Below, one piece after another: positions 42,699-51,485 of a stretch of DNA of 64,000 nt. Position 1 is the stretch's first letter, and the number at the start of each line of letters is the position of its first letter. Location: the NCBI GenBank assembly GCA_964647905.1, contig CAZYJR010000012.1, positions 39,688-103,687 of the forward strand, given 5' to 3'. Position numbers and translations under genes: made by a program. Below the pieces are notes generated by a model. That model saw only the letters and a program-made list of their open reading frames with translations, was not told the origin of the DNA and ran no database searches. The DNA comes from CAZYJR01 sp964647905. Lineage in GTDB: Bacteria; Desulfobacterota; DSM-4660; Desulfatiglandales; HGW-15.

Positions 42699-44312
42699 TC
42701 ACCTTGGGCTGCTTTGGAGCACTCCCCTGGCGGTCTCCAGGATCCCGTTCGGAAATCCGACCATGTTGTAGACCACCAGGAAGCCTATGGTCCATACCGC
42801 CACCATGCACAGGACCCACAGCACGAAGCCGTATTTTACGAAGTCCATAGGATGGATCATCTTCTCGCCGGTGTCCGGGTAGACCCCCAGGCCGTAGACG
42901 ATGGCGTTGTTCGGCGTCCCCACGATCAGGAAGTGGGCGAAGGAGGTGGCAAAGGCGACCGCCAGTCCAACGGCCCACGGCTCAGCCGGGTGACCGGTCA
43001 TCAGTCCCATGGGGATCACGATGGGGCCGAGCAGGGCCGTGGTCCCGGCATCGGACATGAAGTTGGTCATCAGCCCGGAGAGCCCGCTCAAGCCCACCCA
43101 CAGGCCGAAGCCGGAGCTCATTCCTACAACCTCCAGCACCTTCAAGAAGGTCTGGGCGAGCCAGAGGGCCGCTCCGGTCTCCTTGAGCAGTGCACCCAGG
43201 GTGAGGGCGCCGCAGTACATGAACCAGGCGTCCCAGGAAATCCCGTTCAAGATCTTTTTCCAATCCGTGGTCCTGAAGATGACCGGTATGAGTAAGGCGA
43301 GGAGGGAGGGGCCTCCCAATCCCAGTTCTTCGCCCCCGATTATCCAGAGGAACAGTATGAGCAGCAGCATCCCGAAGGTCACGTATTCGGGGTACTTCAT
43401 GCTTCCCATCTTTTGGGTCTCGGCCTTAATGGCCGCCAGCCCGGGGGTCAGGTCCTTGGTCCGGATCTTCCTGCCGAACAAGACAAGCATGTAGACCGCC
43501 ACCATAACGCCCAAGATCGGCACCATGGGAAGCCCGTACTTCATCCAGGTGAAGAAGTCCATGGGCACATTGTACTCGTTCCAGAACCCCATCATGATCA
43601 CGTTCCTGCCGCCTGCGGCCGGTGAGCCCACGCCGCCCACATTCAGAGAGAAACAGAGGGCGAAGAGCAGGAACTTGGCCAAGGCCGGGTCATGTTCAAT
43701 ACGGCCCTCCCTGCTGTTTGCAGCCACTGCCCCGAAGTATACCGCGGCCATTACGGGCGTCATGAATGCGCACATGGCATGGGCGGATATGAATGAGCCC
43801 ACCACGGCCATGCTCACGCAAAGGACGAACACCGGCACCAGGAAGCCACGGGTCCATCCCAGGAGCCACGCAGCCAGGCGCTTGTGTAGACCGACGTCCA
43901 CCACGGCCACACCCATCGCCAGGACGCCCAATAGGAACATGGGCGCGTCCCCTGCGAACGTCTTGCCGATCTCGTTGCTGGGAAGCAGGTGCAGGAAGTA
44001 GGCGAGTGTGGGCATGAGGATCCCGGTGAGTCCGATGGGGATCGCCTCTGTGGCGAAAAAGATCACGGCCATGGGAATGATCCCCAGCACCATCATGGTC
44101 TTCCTGGCTGCGCCCTCCACATCGTGCGCCACTTCCCACTTCATGAGCTTGTCGGCGAACCCGAATTTTTCCACGGTATCGATGGCGCTCTGGGGGGTGG
44201 GGAGGATAAAGCCTACCAGGACGAATACGCTTACTCCGATGCACAACCAGAGCACCTTGTTCCCGAGTATGCCGCCGCCGCCTCCGCTGTCGTGTCCCGG
44301 ATCGTAACTCAT
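42699..44312 (-). CDS. DASS-family (SLC13-type) anion transporter
   Basis: 537 residues with about eleven to twelve membrane segments. TEAIPIGLTGILMPTLAYFL, NVGGVGSPAAGGRNVIM and SDAGTTALLGPIVIPMG are placed like the paired SNT-type substrate/sodium hairpins of divalent anion symporters. Likely cargo: C4 dicarboxylates, sulfate or related anions. CBS-domain genes flank it on both sides on the same strand, hinting at nucleotide-linked control. Confidence 0.87.
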   Translation of the reverse strand: MSYDPGHDSGGGGGILGNKVLWLCIGVSVFVLVGFILPTPQSAIDTVEKFGFADKLMKWEVAHDVEGAARKTMMVLGIIPMAVIFFATEAIPIGLTGILMPTLAYFLHLLPSNEIGKTFAGDAPMFLLGVLAMGVAVVDVGLHKRLAAWLLGWTRGFLVPVFVLCVSMAVVGSFISAHAMCAFMTPVMAAVYFGAVAANSREGRIEHDPALAKFLLFALCFSLNVGGVGSPAAGGRNVIMMGFWNEYNVPMDFFTWMKYGLPMVPILGVMVAVYMLVLFGRKIRTKDLTPGLAAIKAETQKMGSMKYPEYVTFGMLLLILFLWIIGGEELGLGGPSLLALLIPVIFRTTDWKKILNGISWDAWFMYCGALTLGALLKETGAALWLAQTFLKVLEVVGMSSGFGLWVGLSGLSGLMTNFMSDAGTTALLGPIVIPMGLMTGHPAEPWAVGLAVAFATSFAHFLIVGTPNNAIVYGLGVYPDTGEKMIHPMDFVKYGFVLWVLCMVAVWTIGFLVVYNMVGFPNGILETARGVLQSSPR

Positions 44313-44381
44313 ATGTCTCAGACCTCCTCGCTCTCCGGTTCGGCCGGTTCCTCCAGTTCCATTGGAACGTCCCGGCGGGAA

Positions 44382-44945
44382 TCAGATCTCACAGGCCTTG
44401 ATTCGCTGGAAGATTTCCTTGAATACGTCCGTCAGGCGCAGGACTCCAACGATTTCCTTCTTACCCCCGGTCACCAGGAGTGATTGGTGCCGGCCCATTA
44501 CCAGCATGTGTATGGCCTCGTCCAGGGGGGCGTTCTCATCCACGAACTCACCCTCGGAGGGGGTGTACATGAACTCCTTCACCTTGATCTGCATCGACTT
44601 TCTGCAGATGTCGGACAACGGCCTGTCCCATAAGGAATACTCCTCGAGCATGGAACGTAGGAAGCTGGGGCTGAAACCGGTCTCGGACAGCCCCCTCGGA
44701 GCCACGATGTCACGATACCTGGGTTCCAAGGCCTTTATGGCATCCAACTGGCTGACCTTGCCCACGATCTTCCCTGTCCTGTCATAGACCAGAACGGCCC
44801 TGTGGAGATAGTGATAGCGTCTCCTGTCCAGCTCTTCCTGGGCCTTTTCAAGGGCCAGCACCGCTTCGAAAAGGGTGGCCTCTTGGGAGACCGTGGCATA
44901 CTCTTCAAGCGGGACCATCAGGTCCTTAACGGAAGTCGTTTTCAT
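44382..44945 (-). CDS. CBS-domain protein
   Basis: 187 residues with two CBS domains separated by a longer linker: VKDLMVPLEEYATVSQEATLFEAVLALEKAQEEL at the N terminus and VKEFMYTPSEGEFVDENAPLDEAIHMLVMGRHQSLLV near 110-160. The ATG at 44945 follows GGAGGATTAGG; a start 23 codons upstream is less likely. It precedes the DASS transporter gene by 69 bp and is probably cotranscribed with it. Confidence 0.87.
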   Translation of the reverse strand: MKTTSVKDLMVPLEEYATVSQEATLFEAVLALEKAQEELDRRRYHYLHRAVLVYDRTGKIVGKVSQLDAIKALEPRYRDIVAPRGLSETGFSPSFLRSMLEEYSLWDRPLSDICRKSMQIKVKEFMYTPSEGEFVDENAPLDEAIHMLVMGRHQSLLVTGGKKEIVGVLRLTDVFKEIFQRIKACEI

Positions 44946-45139
44946 CCTAATCCTCCGTAAGTATTGGATGAAATGGTCTGATTCAAATTCGTTCCACTTC
45001 GTGCCATGATTCACAATCGTTTACACCATCCTTGAGGCGATGTCAAAATCAAAGAAAACGAAGGGTCTCTCATTTTGGCGTTGGATTCGGTCAGGGAAAG
45101 CCGCCTGGATCAAACTCGGGGTCGACATTGAGGCTATGA

Positions 45140-46513
45140 TCATAACTTTCCGTACTTCTTGAGCTTCTTGTGGAGGGTCTTGCGGGTGATTCCCAGGCGA
45201 CGGGCCGCCTCGCTCTTGTTCCCCGCGGTCTCTTCCATGGTCTTCAAGACGGCGGCCCGTTCCACTTCCTCCAGGGACAGGCGGGGGGTGGGCTCGTCTT
45301 CCCGGGAAGGGTGAGATCCCGAAGGCCCTTCCGCCCCGCCGGCCATGGGAAGGTCCGCCTGTTCCAGGTACTCGGACCGGGAAAGCACCACGGCCCTCTC
45401 CATTACGTTCATCAGCTCCCTGACATTCCCAGGCCAGTCGTAGCGCAGGAGCGAGTCCATGGCCTGCGGCGTCAGGCCCTTTATCTCTTTCCTGTTCCGC
45501 CCGGCGAACTCTTCCAGGAAGTGCTGGGCCAGGAGAGGTATGTCCTCGCGCCTGTCCCTCAAAGGGGGCATGTGGATCGTGACCACGTTCAGGCGGTAAT
45601 AGAGGTCCTCGCGGAAACGGCCCGCACCGATCTCTTCCAAGAGATCCTTGTTGGTGGCGGCTATGATCCGTACGTCCACTCGTACGACCTCCTCGCCTCC
45701 GACCCTTGTGAGCTCCCTTTCCTGAATCACCCGGAGGAGCTTGGCCTGCATGGCCATGGACATCTCGCTTATCTCGTCCAGGAACAGGCTTCCGTGCTGC
45801 GCCTGGCGGAAGCGGCCGTCCTTTGTGCGGTGGGCGCCGGTGAAGGCGCCCTTTTCATGCCCGAAGAGCTCGGATTCCAGGAGGGACTCGGTGATCGCGG
45901 CGCAATTGATCTTTACAAAAGGCCCGTCTTTTCTCGGGCTGTTGAAATGAACGGCCCCGGCGATCATCTCCTTCCCGGTCCCGGACTCCCCGGTGATAAG
46001 AACCGTGGCCTCGGAGGGGGCGACTTGGCTCACGGTCTCCAGTACCCTGGACATGGCCTCGCTCCGGCCGATTATGTCGCGCCTGTCAAAGTGCTCTCCC
46101 AGGCGCTCCCGAAGCCGGCGGTTCTCTTCCTTGAGCCTGGTGTGGTCCATGGCCCGCTCCATGGAGTGCCGCAGCTCGTCAAAGTCCAGGGGCTTGGTAA
46201 GGTAGTCGTACGCCCCGTTCTTCAAGGTCTCCACCGCGGTCTGCACCGAAGAGTAGGCGGTCATGATAATGATGGGAATGGCCGGGTTGAACGCCTTTAC
46301 GGCCTTGAGCGCCTCGGGGCCTGAGAGTCTCACCATGCGGATGTCCATGAGTATCAGGTCGAACGGCCTCTTGTGCACCATGTCCACGGCCGTGTCCCCG
46401 TCGTCCGCCTCAGTGACGCTGTAGCCCCACCCCCCGAGCAGGGTGCTCAGCATGGTGCGGTGCGCCGGGTCGTCGTCCACCACCAGTACCGACTTCCCCT
46501 GAGTCTCCTTCAT
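45140..46513 (-). CDS. NtrC-family sigma-54 activator, ZraR-like response regulator
   Basis: 457 residues: receiver domain with phospho-acceptor D57 (ILMDIRM); AAA+ domain with GESGTGKE (175-182), the sigma-54 contact loop GAFTGA (222-227) and Walker B FLDEI; and a Fis-type helix-turn-helix at the C terminus (NKSEAARRLGITRKTLHKKL). Once phosphorylated it would open sigma-54 promoters. It overlaps the kinase gene by 4 bp. Its most obvious target is the sigma-54 promoter of the ZraP/Spy-like gene at 50327-50341. Confidence 0.94.
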   Translation of the reverse strand: MKETQGKSVLVVDDDPAHRTMLSTLLGGWGYSVTEADDGDTAVDMVHKRPFDLILMDIRMVRLSGPEALKAVKAFNPAIPIIIMTAYSSVQTAVETLKNGAYDYLTKPLDFDELRHSMERAMDHTRLKEENRRLRERLGEHFDRRDIIGRSEAMSRVLETVSQVAPSEATVLITGESGTGKEMIAGAVHFNSPRKDGPFVKINCAAITESLLESELFGHEKGAFTGAHRTKDGRFRQAQHGSLFLDEISEMSMAMQAKLLRVIQERELTRVGGEEVVRVDVRIIAATNKDLLEEIGAGRFREDLYYRLNVVTIHMPPLRDRREDIPLLAQHFLEEFAGRNRKEIKGLTPQAMDSLLRYDWPGNVRELMNVMERAVVLSRSEYLEQADLPMAGGAEGPSGSHPSREDEPTPRLSLEEVERAAVLKTMEETAGNKSEAARRLGITRKTLHKKLKKYGKL

Positions 46514-48333
46514 CGCGTTCCCTCTCGAGAGTTGCCGGGAGCCCGCTGCGAGTGAACCTCTCCATTCCCCGCAGCCATGGGCAGGAGTATGGACACCTTG
46601 GTTCCACGGCCCTTTCCGCTCTCCACAATCATATCTCCTCCGTGGCTCTCGACGATCTTATGTGCTATGGCCAGCCCGAGGCCGGTACCCGAGGACTTGG
46701 TGGTGAAGTATGGGTCGAAGACGTGCTCCAGGTCTTCTTCTTTTATACCCGCCCCGGTGTCGGCCACCTGTATCCGCACAAAGGCCCCGTCAGGCTCGAG
46801 GGCGGCCGAGACCCGGAGTGCCCCTCCACCGGGCATTGCCTCTATGGAGTTGAGAAGGAGGTTCAAGAGGACCTGGCCCATCCGGTCCCGGTCCATCGGC
46901 ACCTCCTCGAGGCCCGCACCCACTTCCCGGTCCAACCGCACGCCCGAATCCCGGGCCTGCGCCTCCACCATGCGCAGGGAGTGTCGAACCAGGTCTTCCA
47001 CCGAGGAAGGGCGCTTCTCCACGGTCATGGGTCGCGCAAAGTCCAGGAGCTGCCCTATGACCCTGTTCAGCCTGTCCACCTCCTGGATCAGGATCTCCGC
47101 CGTTTTCTTGTCTTGGGGCTGGTCCTTGTAGCGCTCCCGGAAGTAGGTGGCGAAACCCTTGATGGAGCTCAAGGGGTTGCGGATCTCGTGGGCCACGCCT
47201 GCCGCCAGGCGCCCCACCGATGCAAGCCGCCTGCTTCGCTCCACTTCCTGCTTGAGGTTCTGCACTTCGGTCACGTCCCTGAAGAGCAGGAGCAGGGCCG
47301 GCGCCTCCTCGTCTTCCCCTTGTCCCAGCGAGCTTAGGCTCGTCTCCAGAGGCACCCGCCTCCCCCCCTCCAAATCGCAGGCCACTTCCAATTCACGGCT
47401 TTCCCCTCCATCCAAGGGGCGTCCGAGAACGCCCATCAGCTCATCCGGCAGTATCTCCCCGGCCGGCCTCCCCAGGACCGGCCTTCCCCTGATTCCCAAT
47501 ACCTTGCGGGCCTCCCGGTTGACGGCCGCGATCCTCCCTTTCCCGTCCAGGGCGACCAGTCCTATGGGCATGCTCTCCACCAAGTGGTCCGAGAAGGCGC
47601 GCACCCTGCTGAGAGAGCTCCTGGCGGTCTTGTAGGCGTGAAGCACGAAGAGTGAAAAGACCCCTGCGAAGCCTATCAAGAGCAGGATCACCGCCATCAC
47701 CACCGTGTGGCGGGCCTCCTCCTTCCTGGCCGACTCTATGGAGCTCACGTCCAGTCCCACGAAGATCACAGCCGGGTCGTCAAAACCGGTGGGCCTCCAC
47801 CGGTGAACCGAGGTATCTTCACTCCGGCGGGCCATTCCGTGCCGCATGAACGGCTGGGGCGCAGGCACCGGCATGAACCTCCGGTAGACCTCGAAGACCG
47901 GCCCCCCGTCCGGCCCGGTCACTCGCCGCCATGCAGCCTCCCCGGATCCCGAGGCCCGGTCCAGGTCCAGTCCTGCGCCGTAGCTCTTCCCCACCATGTC
48001 GAGATCGTTGTGGGCCAGTATGCGGCCGCCGGCGTCGGTTACCAAGAGGTGGACTATGTCCGGCTGCTGGGCCGTCTCCTCCAGGAGGTGTTGGAGCTTG
48101 AACGAGGTCCCGCGCATCCCCATCATTCCCATCATCCCTGTCCTGGCGCCCGCTTCAAAGGCCCTGATCAAGGCCGCCCCCTTCTCCGCCAGAAGGCGGG
48201 TGGTGCTCTCCTGCTGGCGGCGGATGTTCTCCGCCGCCCAGAAGATGAAAATCGGGGCAAGTACTATGACCGCACCCAACAGGATCCAGGGGGGCATGCC
48301 CAGCCAAGCGCCTGGGCGCCTCTTTCCTTTCAT
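46510..48333 (-). CDS. membrane sensor histidine kinase, ZraS-like
   Basis: 607 residues. Membrane segments at about 16-34 and 211-231 flank a periplasmic domain of about 175 residues containing GARTGMMGMMGMR and two His/Met-bearing stretches; then a PAS domain (about 250-360), HisKA with H382 (GVAHEIRNPLSS) and a HATPase domain with DTGAGI and GTGLGLAIAHKI. It autophosphorylates and passes phosphate to the downstream regulator. The domain order resembles ZraS, which senses zinc. Overlaps the cyclase and regulator genes by 4 bp each. Confidence 0.92.
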   Translation of the reverse strand: MKGKRRPGAWLGMPPWILLGAVIVLAPIFIFWAAENIRRQQESTTRLLAEKGAALIRAFEAGARTGMMGMMGMRGTSFKLQHLLEETAQQPDIVHLLVTDAGGRILAHNDLDMVGKSYGAGLDLDRASGSGEAAWRRVTGPDGGPVFEVYRRFMPVPAPQPFMRHGMARRSEDTSVHRWRPTGFDDPAVIFVGLDVSSIESARKEEARHTVVMAVILLLIGFAGVFSLFVLHAYKTARSSLSRVRAFSDHLVESMPIGLVALDGKGRIAAVNREARKVLGIRGRPVLGRPAGEILPDELMGVLGRPLDGGESRELEVACDLEGGRRVPLETSLSSLGQGEDEEAPALLLLFRDVTEVQNLKQEVERSRRLASVGRLAAGVAHEIRNPLSSIKGFATYFRERYKDQPQDKKTAEILIQEVDRLNRVIGQLLDFARPMTVEKRPSSVEDLVRHSLRMVEAQARDSGVRLDREVGAGLEEVPMDRDRMGQVLLNLLLNSIEAMPGGGALRVSAALEPDGAFVRIQVADTGAGIKEEDLEHVFDPYFTTKSSGTGLGLAIAHKIVESHGGDMIVESGKGRGTKVSILLPMAAGNGEVHSQRAPGNSREGTR

Positions 48334-50078
48334 CGCCCGGCCCCTTCCGGTCCATCCGCCGGCCCCGCCGTGTTCACCAGGACATGGACTCTCACCGGTT
48401 GCCCGATTCCTTTCACCGACACTTCGAAGGATTTCTTCTCAGGAGGCCTCGGCTCCGCCGCCCGGTAGGCCTGGTCCGATAGGAGGATCTCCCCGGGTCC
48501 GGCCTCTGCCTGTATTCTGCTGGTAAGGTTTACGGGCGATCCCACTATTCCGTACTTGGCCCGGGTCTCTGAGCCGATATTACCCACGACCACCGGCCCG
48601 GCATGGACTCCGATCCCGGTCTCCAGGGCGGGGAGATTCCGCTCTCCAAGCTCCCCGTTGATCTCCTTCATCCTGGACTCCATGTCCTGAGCGCACCTGA
48701 CGGCGCGGTCTACGGCCGAGCCCAGGGGGCCCTCGATGGGATCGAAAAAGGCCAGGACGCCGTCGCCGAAAAAATCCACGATGATGCCTTTGTACTCCTT
48801 TATTACCTCTATCATGTGCCCGAAGTATAGGTTGAGAATCCCCAGGGTCCCCTCCGGGTTCAGGGTTTCGGCGAGCGCCGTGAAGCCCCTGATGTCCGAC
48901 ATCAGGATGGCCACCTCCCTCTTGTCCCCGCCCAGCCTTGTGGCCTCGGGTCTTTTGAGTAATTCTCTGGCCACGCCTTCATCCATGTAACGTCCGAATG
49001 TATTTCTTATTAGATCTCTTTCTTTCAATCCTTGTACCATGGCATTAAAGCTGCGGGTCAGTTGACCGATCTCGTCATCGGCTTGGACCGGCAACGGGCG
49101 GCCGTAACTCCCCTGGGCCACGTCTCCCGCGGCCCGGGAGACCTCTCCGATGGAACGGGCAACCCGGCCGGTCACGGTCCGGATGAGGAGGAGACTTACA
49201 AGGACCGCAAGCGCCCCTGCAACCGCATAGTACAGCCTGAATCGAACAATGGGCGCCAGAATTTCCTCTCCGGGGGCGAAAATCACCAGGGCCCATGGGG
49301 CCCTGGCCATCTTATAAAACCCGGCTACCTGCGCCGGGGGGTGCCCCTGGCCCAGTATCGTCCCATGGTCTCTTGTCTCAAGCTCCCTTAAGACGGCGAG
49401 TTGGAGCTGGTCGCCCGACTCCCCGAGCCTCGTGCATTCCTCTTCCATGGGACTGGTCCTGGCCAGTATGCGGCCGGATCGGTCTATGATGCAGACGGCG
49501 TCGCTCTGCCACCAGCCGAGATCGCTCATGTCCCGGATCAAGTGCTCGAAGGTCACCATGACCTCCAGCCTGCCAACGGTCCGGTCCGCCTCGTCCTTGA
49601 AAAGAGATACCAGGGTGACGATTTCTTCTCCTGCCCGGGCGCTGTACTCCGGGGCGGTTATTCGCGCGATCTGCCCGTGGTGGAAGTCCATCATGGGCCC
49701 GCGGCCCATGCCTGAATGACCCGGGCCGGGTCCCCTCCGAGCGCTCTCCCCTTCCTCCCAGGAGACCTCCACGGCATAGACTCCCTCCAAGCCCTCAATG
49801 CCTTCAAGCAGCCATTGCCTGACCCCGGGAGGGGTGCGGCCGGGCGACGCCTCGTAGAGCATCTCGATCCTGTCCAAGGGGCGGCCGAGTCGCATGTCGA
49901 TGTGATGGGCCGCACGCTGGAGCTTTAGTATGGCGGCCTCTCTCCATTGATCGAGCATTATGCTCCTGGCGTAGAAATAACCCAGCCACCCGGTCAGGAG
50001 CAGCAGTCCTCCCACCGGGAGCAGGATCAACAGGGCCATCTTCCGCCGGAGCGTAATCGACCTGAAAAAGCGCTTCAT
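48330..50078 (-). CDS. membrane adenylate/guanylate cyclase with Cache-like sensor and HAMP
   Basis: 582 residues: membrane segment at about 15-38, an extracytoplasmic domain of about 240 residues, a second membrane segment near 278-300, HAMP (VARSIGEVSRAAGDVAQGSYGRPL), and a class III cyclase domain. Both metal-binding aspartates are visible (MSDIRGFT and FFGDGVLAFF), and GIVGSPVNLTSRIQ follows. It probably makes cAMP from an envelope signal. Being first gene of the cyclase-kinase-regulator operon, it shares the metal/envelope stress control region. Confidence 0.9.
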   Translation of the reverse strand: MKRFFRSITLRRKMALLILLPVGGLLLLTGWLGYFYARSIMLDQWREAAILKLQRAAHHIDMRLGRPLDRIEMLYEASPGRTPPGVRQWLLEGIEGLEGVYAVEVSWEEGESARRGPGPGHSGMGRGPMMDFHHGQIARITAPEYSARAGEEIVTLVSLFKDEADRTVGRLEVMVTFEHLIRDMSDLGWWQSDAVCIIDRSGRILARTSPMEEECTRLGESGDQLQLAVLRELETRDHGTILGQGHPPAQVAGFYKMARAPWALVIFAPGEEILAPIVRFRLYYAVAGALAVLVSLLLIRTVTGRVARSIGEVSRAAGDVAQGSYGRPLPVQADDEIGQLTRSFNAMVQGLKERDLIRNTFGRYMDEGVARELLKRPEATRLGGDKREVAILMSDIRGFTALAETLNPEGTLGILNLYFGHMIEVIKEYKGIIVDFFGDGVLAFFDPIEGPLGSAVDRAVRCAQDMESRMKEINGELGERNLPALETGIGVHAGPVVVGNIGSETRAKYGIVGSPVNLTSRIQAEAGPGEILLSDQAYRAAEPRPPEKKSFEVSVKGIGQPVRVHVLVNTAGPADGPEGAGR

Positions 50079-50120
50079 TCATACCTCCCCGCCGCCGGTG
50101 CCATGGATTCCCTTGTGGCA

Positions 50121-50136
50121 TGCAAGAATCTTACCG
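50121..50136 (-). promoter_or_regulatory. possible sigma-54 promoter for the cyclase-kinase-regulator operon
   Basis: On the minus strand CGGTAAG, 4 bp, TTGCA. The GG and GC are 10 bp apart as required and the -12 box is good, but the -24 box is weak. Start predicted near 50110, 32 nt before the cyclase gene. Confidence 0.35.
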
Positions 50137-50179
50137 TTCCGGCACTTGCCCGGGCCGGAACCCGGTCCTGCCCCTCATC

Positions 50180-50196
50180 CGGGTAAGAACTACCCG
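50180..50196 (+). promoter_or_regulatory. upstream activator palindrome 1
   Basis: CGGGTAAGAACTACCCG: 6-bp arms, 5-bp spacer. With the second palindrome it gives the consensus GGRTA-N5-TAYCC. Centre at 50188, about 165 bp before the predicted start of the ZraP/Spy-like transcript. Confidence 0.6.
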
Positions 50197-50213
50197 AATA
50201 TGGGGGACAGGCT

Positions 50214-50228
50214 GGATACAAAGTATCC
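50214..50228 (+). promoter_or_regulatory. upstream activator palindrome 2
   Basis: GGATACAAAGTATCC: 6-bp arms, 3-bp spacer, fitting GGRTA-N5-TAYCC. Centre at 50221, 33 bp (about three helical turns) from palindrome 1, so both would lie on the same DNA face. A half-site GGGATACC follows at about 50235. Confidence 0.6.
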
Positions 50229-50326
50229 GTTTTTGGGATACCGCTTTCAAGGGCCAAGGTTTCCGGGTTCCGCATGCGGGTTAAAAATCATGTAATTGCG
50301 TTGGGTTATATGCGTGCCGGGGCTTC

Positions 50327-50341
50327 TGGCATGCTCCTTGC
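50327..50341 (+). promoter_or_regulatory. sigma-54 promoter of the ZraP/Spy-like gene
   Basis: TGGCATGCTCCTTGC: -24 box TGGCATG, four bases, -12 box TTGC, with GG and GC exactly 10 bp apart. Near-perfect fit to the sigma-54 consensus TGGCACG-N4-TTGC. Start predicted near 50353. Confidence 0.85.
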
Positions 50342-50413
50342 CTAATCTGAGGGCAAACACATACACCGGATCCGGAATCGGATCCCATCAACCAAGAAAA
50401 GGAGGGACTGAAA

Positions 50414-50920
50414 ATGAAGCGTACTGTCGGACTGATCGGAGTATTTCTGCTGACGGCGGCCCTGGCCGTGCCTGTTATGGCACAGGGGCCTGGATGGGGC
50501 AAGGGACGCCCCGGACGAGGCGGATGGGGCCAAGGCCCCGGTAGCGGCTGGGCAACGGGCGGGGGCTACGCCTCCAACCTGAACCAGGAGCAGCAGTCCA
50601 GGGTGGAAGACATCCACCGGAGGCACTATGAGGAGACCGCTCAGGTCAGGGCGGAGCTCTGGGCCAAGAAGGCCGAGTTGAGAGCCCTTCTGGCCTCCGA
50701 GTCCCCTGATGCGGCCAAGGTCAGGGCGGTGCAAAAGGAGATCAATGATCTCCGGTCCACTCTTTCGGACAAGCGCACCGATCTGAATCTGGAGCTCTCC
50801 AAGGTGGCCCCCGGGGCCGGATCCTCCCGCGGCCACGGGCCGGGTTACGGCCCTCATATGAGAGGGGGCTATGGTCCTCACATGGGCGGCGGTTACGGTC
50901 CGGGCGCCTGCTGGCAATAG
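50414..50920 (+). CDS. Spy/CpxP/ZraP-like periplasmic metal-responsive chaperone
   Basis: 168 residues: Sec signal (LIGVFLLTAALAVPVMA, cleavage near residue 23), a Gly/Trp/Arg-rich linker (GPGWGKGRPGRGGWGQGPGSG), a helical hairpin LNQEQQSRVEDIHRRHYEETAQVRAELWAKKAELRALLASE typical of zinc-resistance-associated and Spy proteins, and a tail with two GYGPHM repeats, likely metal-binding His/Met. It probably protects envelope proteins during metal stress. It has its own sigma-54 promoter opposite the kinase/regulator operon, the ZraP-ZraSR arrangement. Confidence 0.88.
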   Translation: MKRTVGLIGVFLLTAALAVPVMAQGPGWGKGRPGRGGWGQGPGSGWATGGGYASNLNQEQQSRVEDIHRRHYEETAQVRAELWAKKAELRALLASESPDAAKVRAVQKEINDLRSTLSDKRTDLNLELSKVAPGAGSSRGHGPGYGPHMRGGYGPHMGGGYGPGACWQ

Positions 50921-50943
50921 GAACGGTGATCCCGGTTTAGCGC

Positions 50944-50966
50944 GGGGCGGGGGTTGCCCCCGCCCC
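50944..50966 (+). terminator. strong GC hairpin after the ZraP/Spy-like gene
   Basis: GGGGCGGGGG / CCCCCGCCCC arms around TTG. It lies 24 bp after the stop codon; no U-tract, but the 10-bp perfect GC stem is likely to end or trim the transcript. Confidence 0.6.
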
Positions 50967-51032
50967 GGGACCTAGCGCCGCCCCCTTGCCCGAGGCAGGG
51001 AGGCGGCGGGTCCATTCGGGAGGGATGGAGCC

Positions 51033-51479
51033 ATGGAAAGAGAGACCGGTACTGTGGAGCAGGTGCTTCCGGGCGGATGGGCCCGGGTGATGGTCACCAG
51101 GGGGTCGGCCTGCAGCCGATGCTCACAGACTTCCAGGTGCTGCATCACGGCCGGCCCGGACCGGATGTCTGTTAGGGCGAGGAACCAGGCCGGGGCGCGG
51201 GCGGGTGATACGGTCTCGCTGCGGGTGAGGTCGGGGGCCTTGGTCCAAGGGGCGGCGGTTATGTACGTGCTGCCCCTTGTGGGACTGCTGGCCGGCGCTT
51301 TGGCCGGAACCTCGCTGCAGGGCGTTATCGGGCTGGGTGAGACGGCCGCCGCTGTGCTCCTGGGATTTGCGGGCCTGCTGATAACGATTCCTGTATCCTC
51401 TTTTCTCTCCAGGAAAATGTCCGCCAAGGGCGATCTCACCCCTGTTGTGGAGCGGATCGTCCGCGGGCAAGGAAGGTGA
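51033..51479 (+). CDS. RseC/MucC-like membrane protein
   Basis: 148 residues: an N-terminal domain with a cysteine-rich stretch (CSRCSQTSRCC, about 28-38), a KOW-like strand region (RAGDTVSLRV), then two adjacent membrane segments (about 72-92 and 100-122) and a short basic tail. This is the layout of RseC/MucC proteins, linked to envelope stress control and SoxR reduction. The gene lies between the envelope chaperone and the copper export genes. Confidence 0.85.
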   Translation: MERETGTVEQVLPGGWARVMVTRGSACSRCSQTSRCCITAGPDRMSVRARNQAGARAGDTVSLRVRSGALVQGAAVMYVLPLVGLLAGALAGTSLQGVIGLGETAAAVLLGFAGLLITIPVSSFLSRKMSAKGDLTPVVERIVRGQGR

Positions 51480-51485
51480 CTGCTT

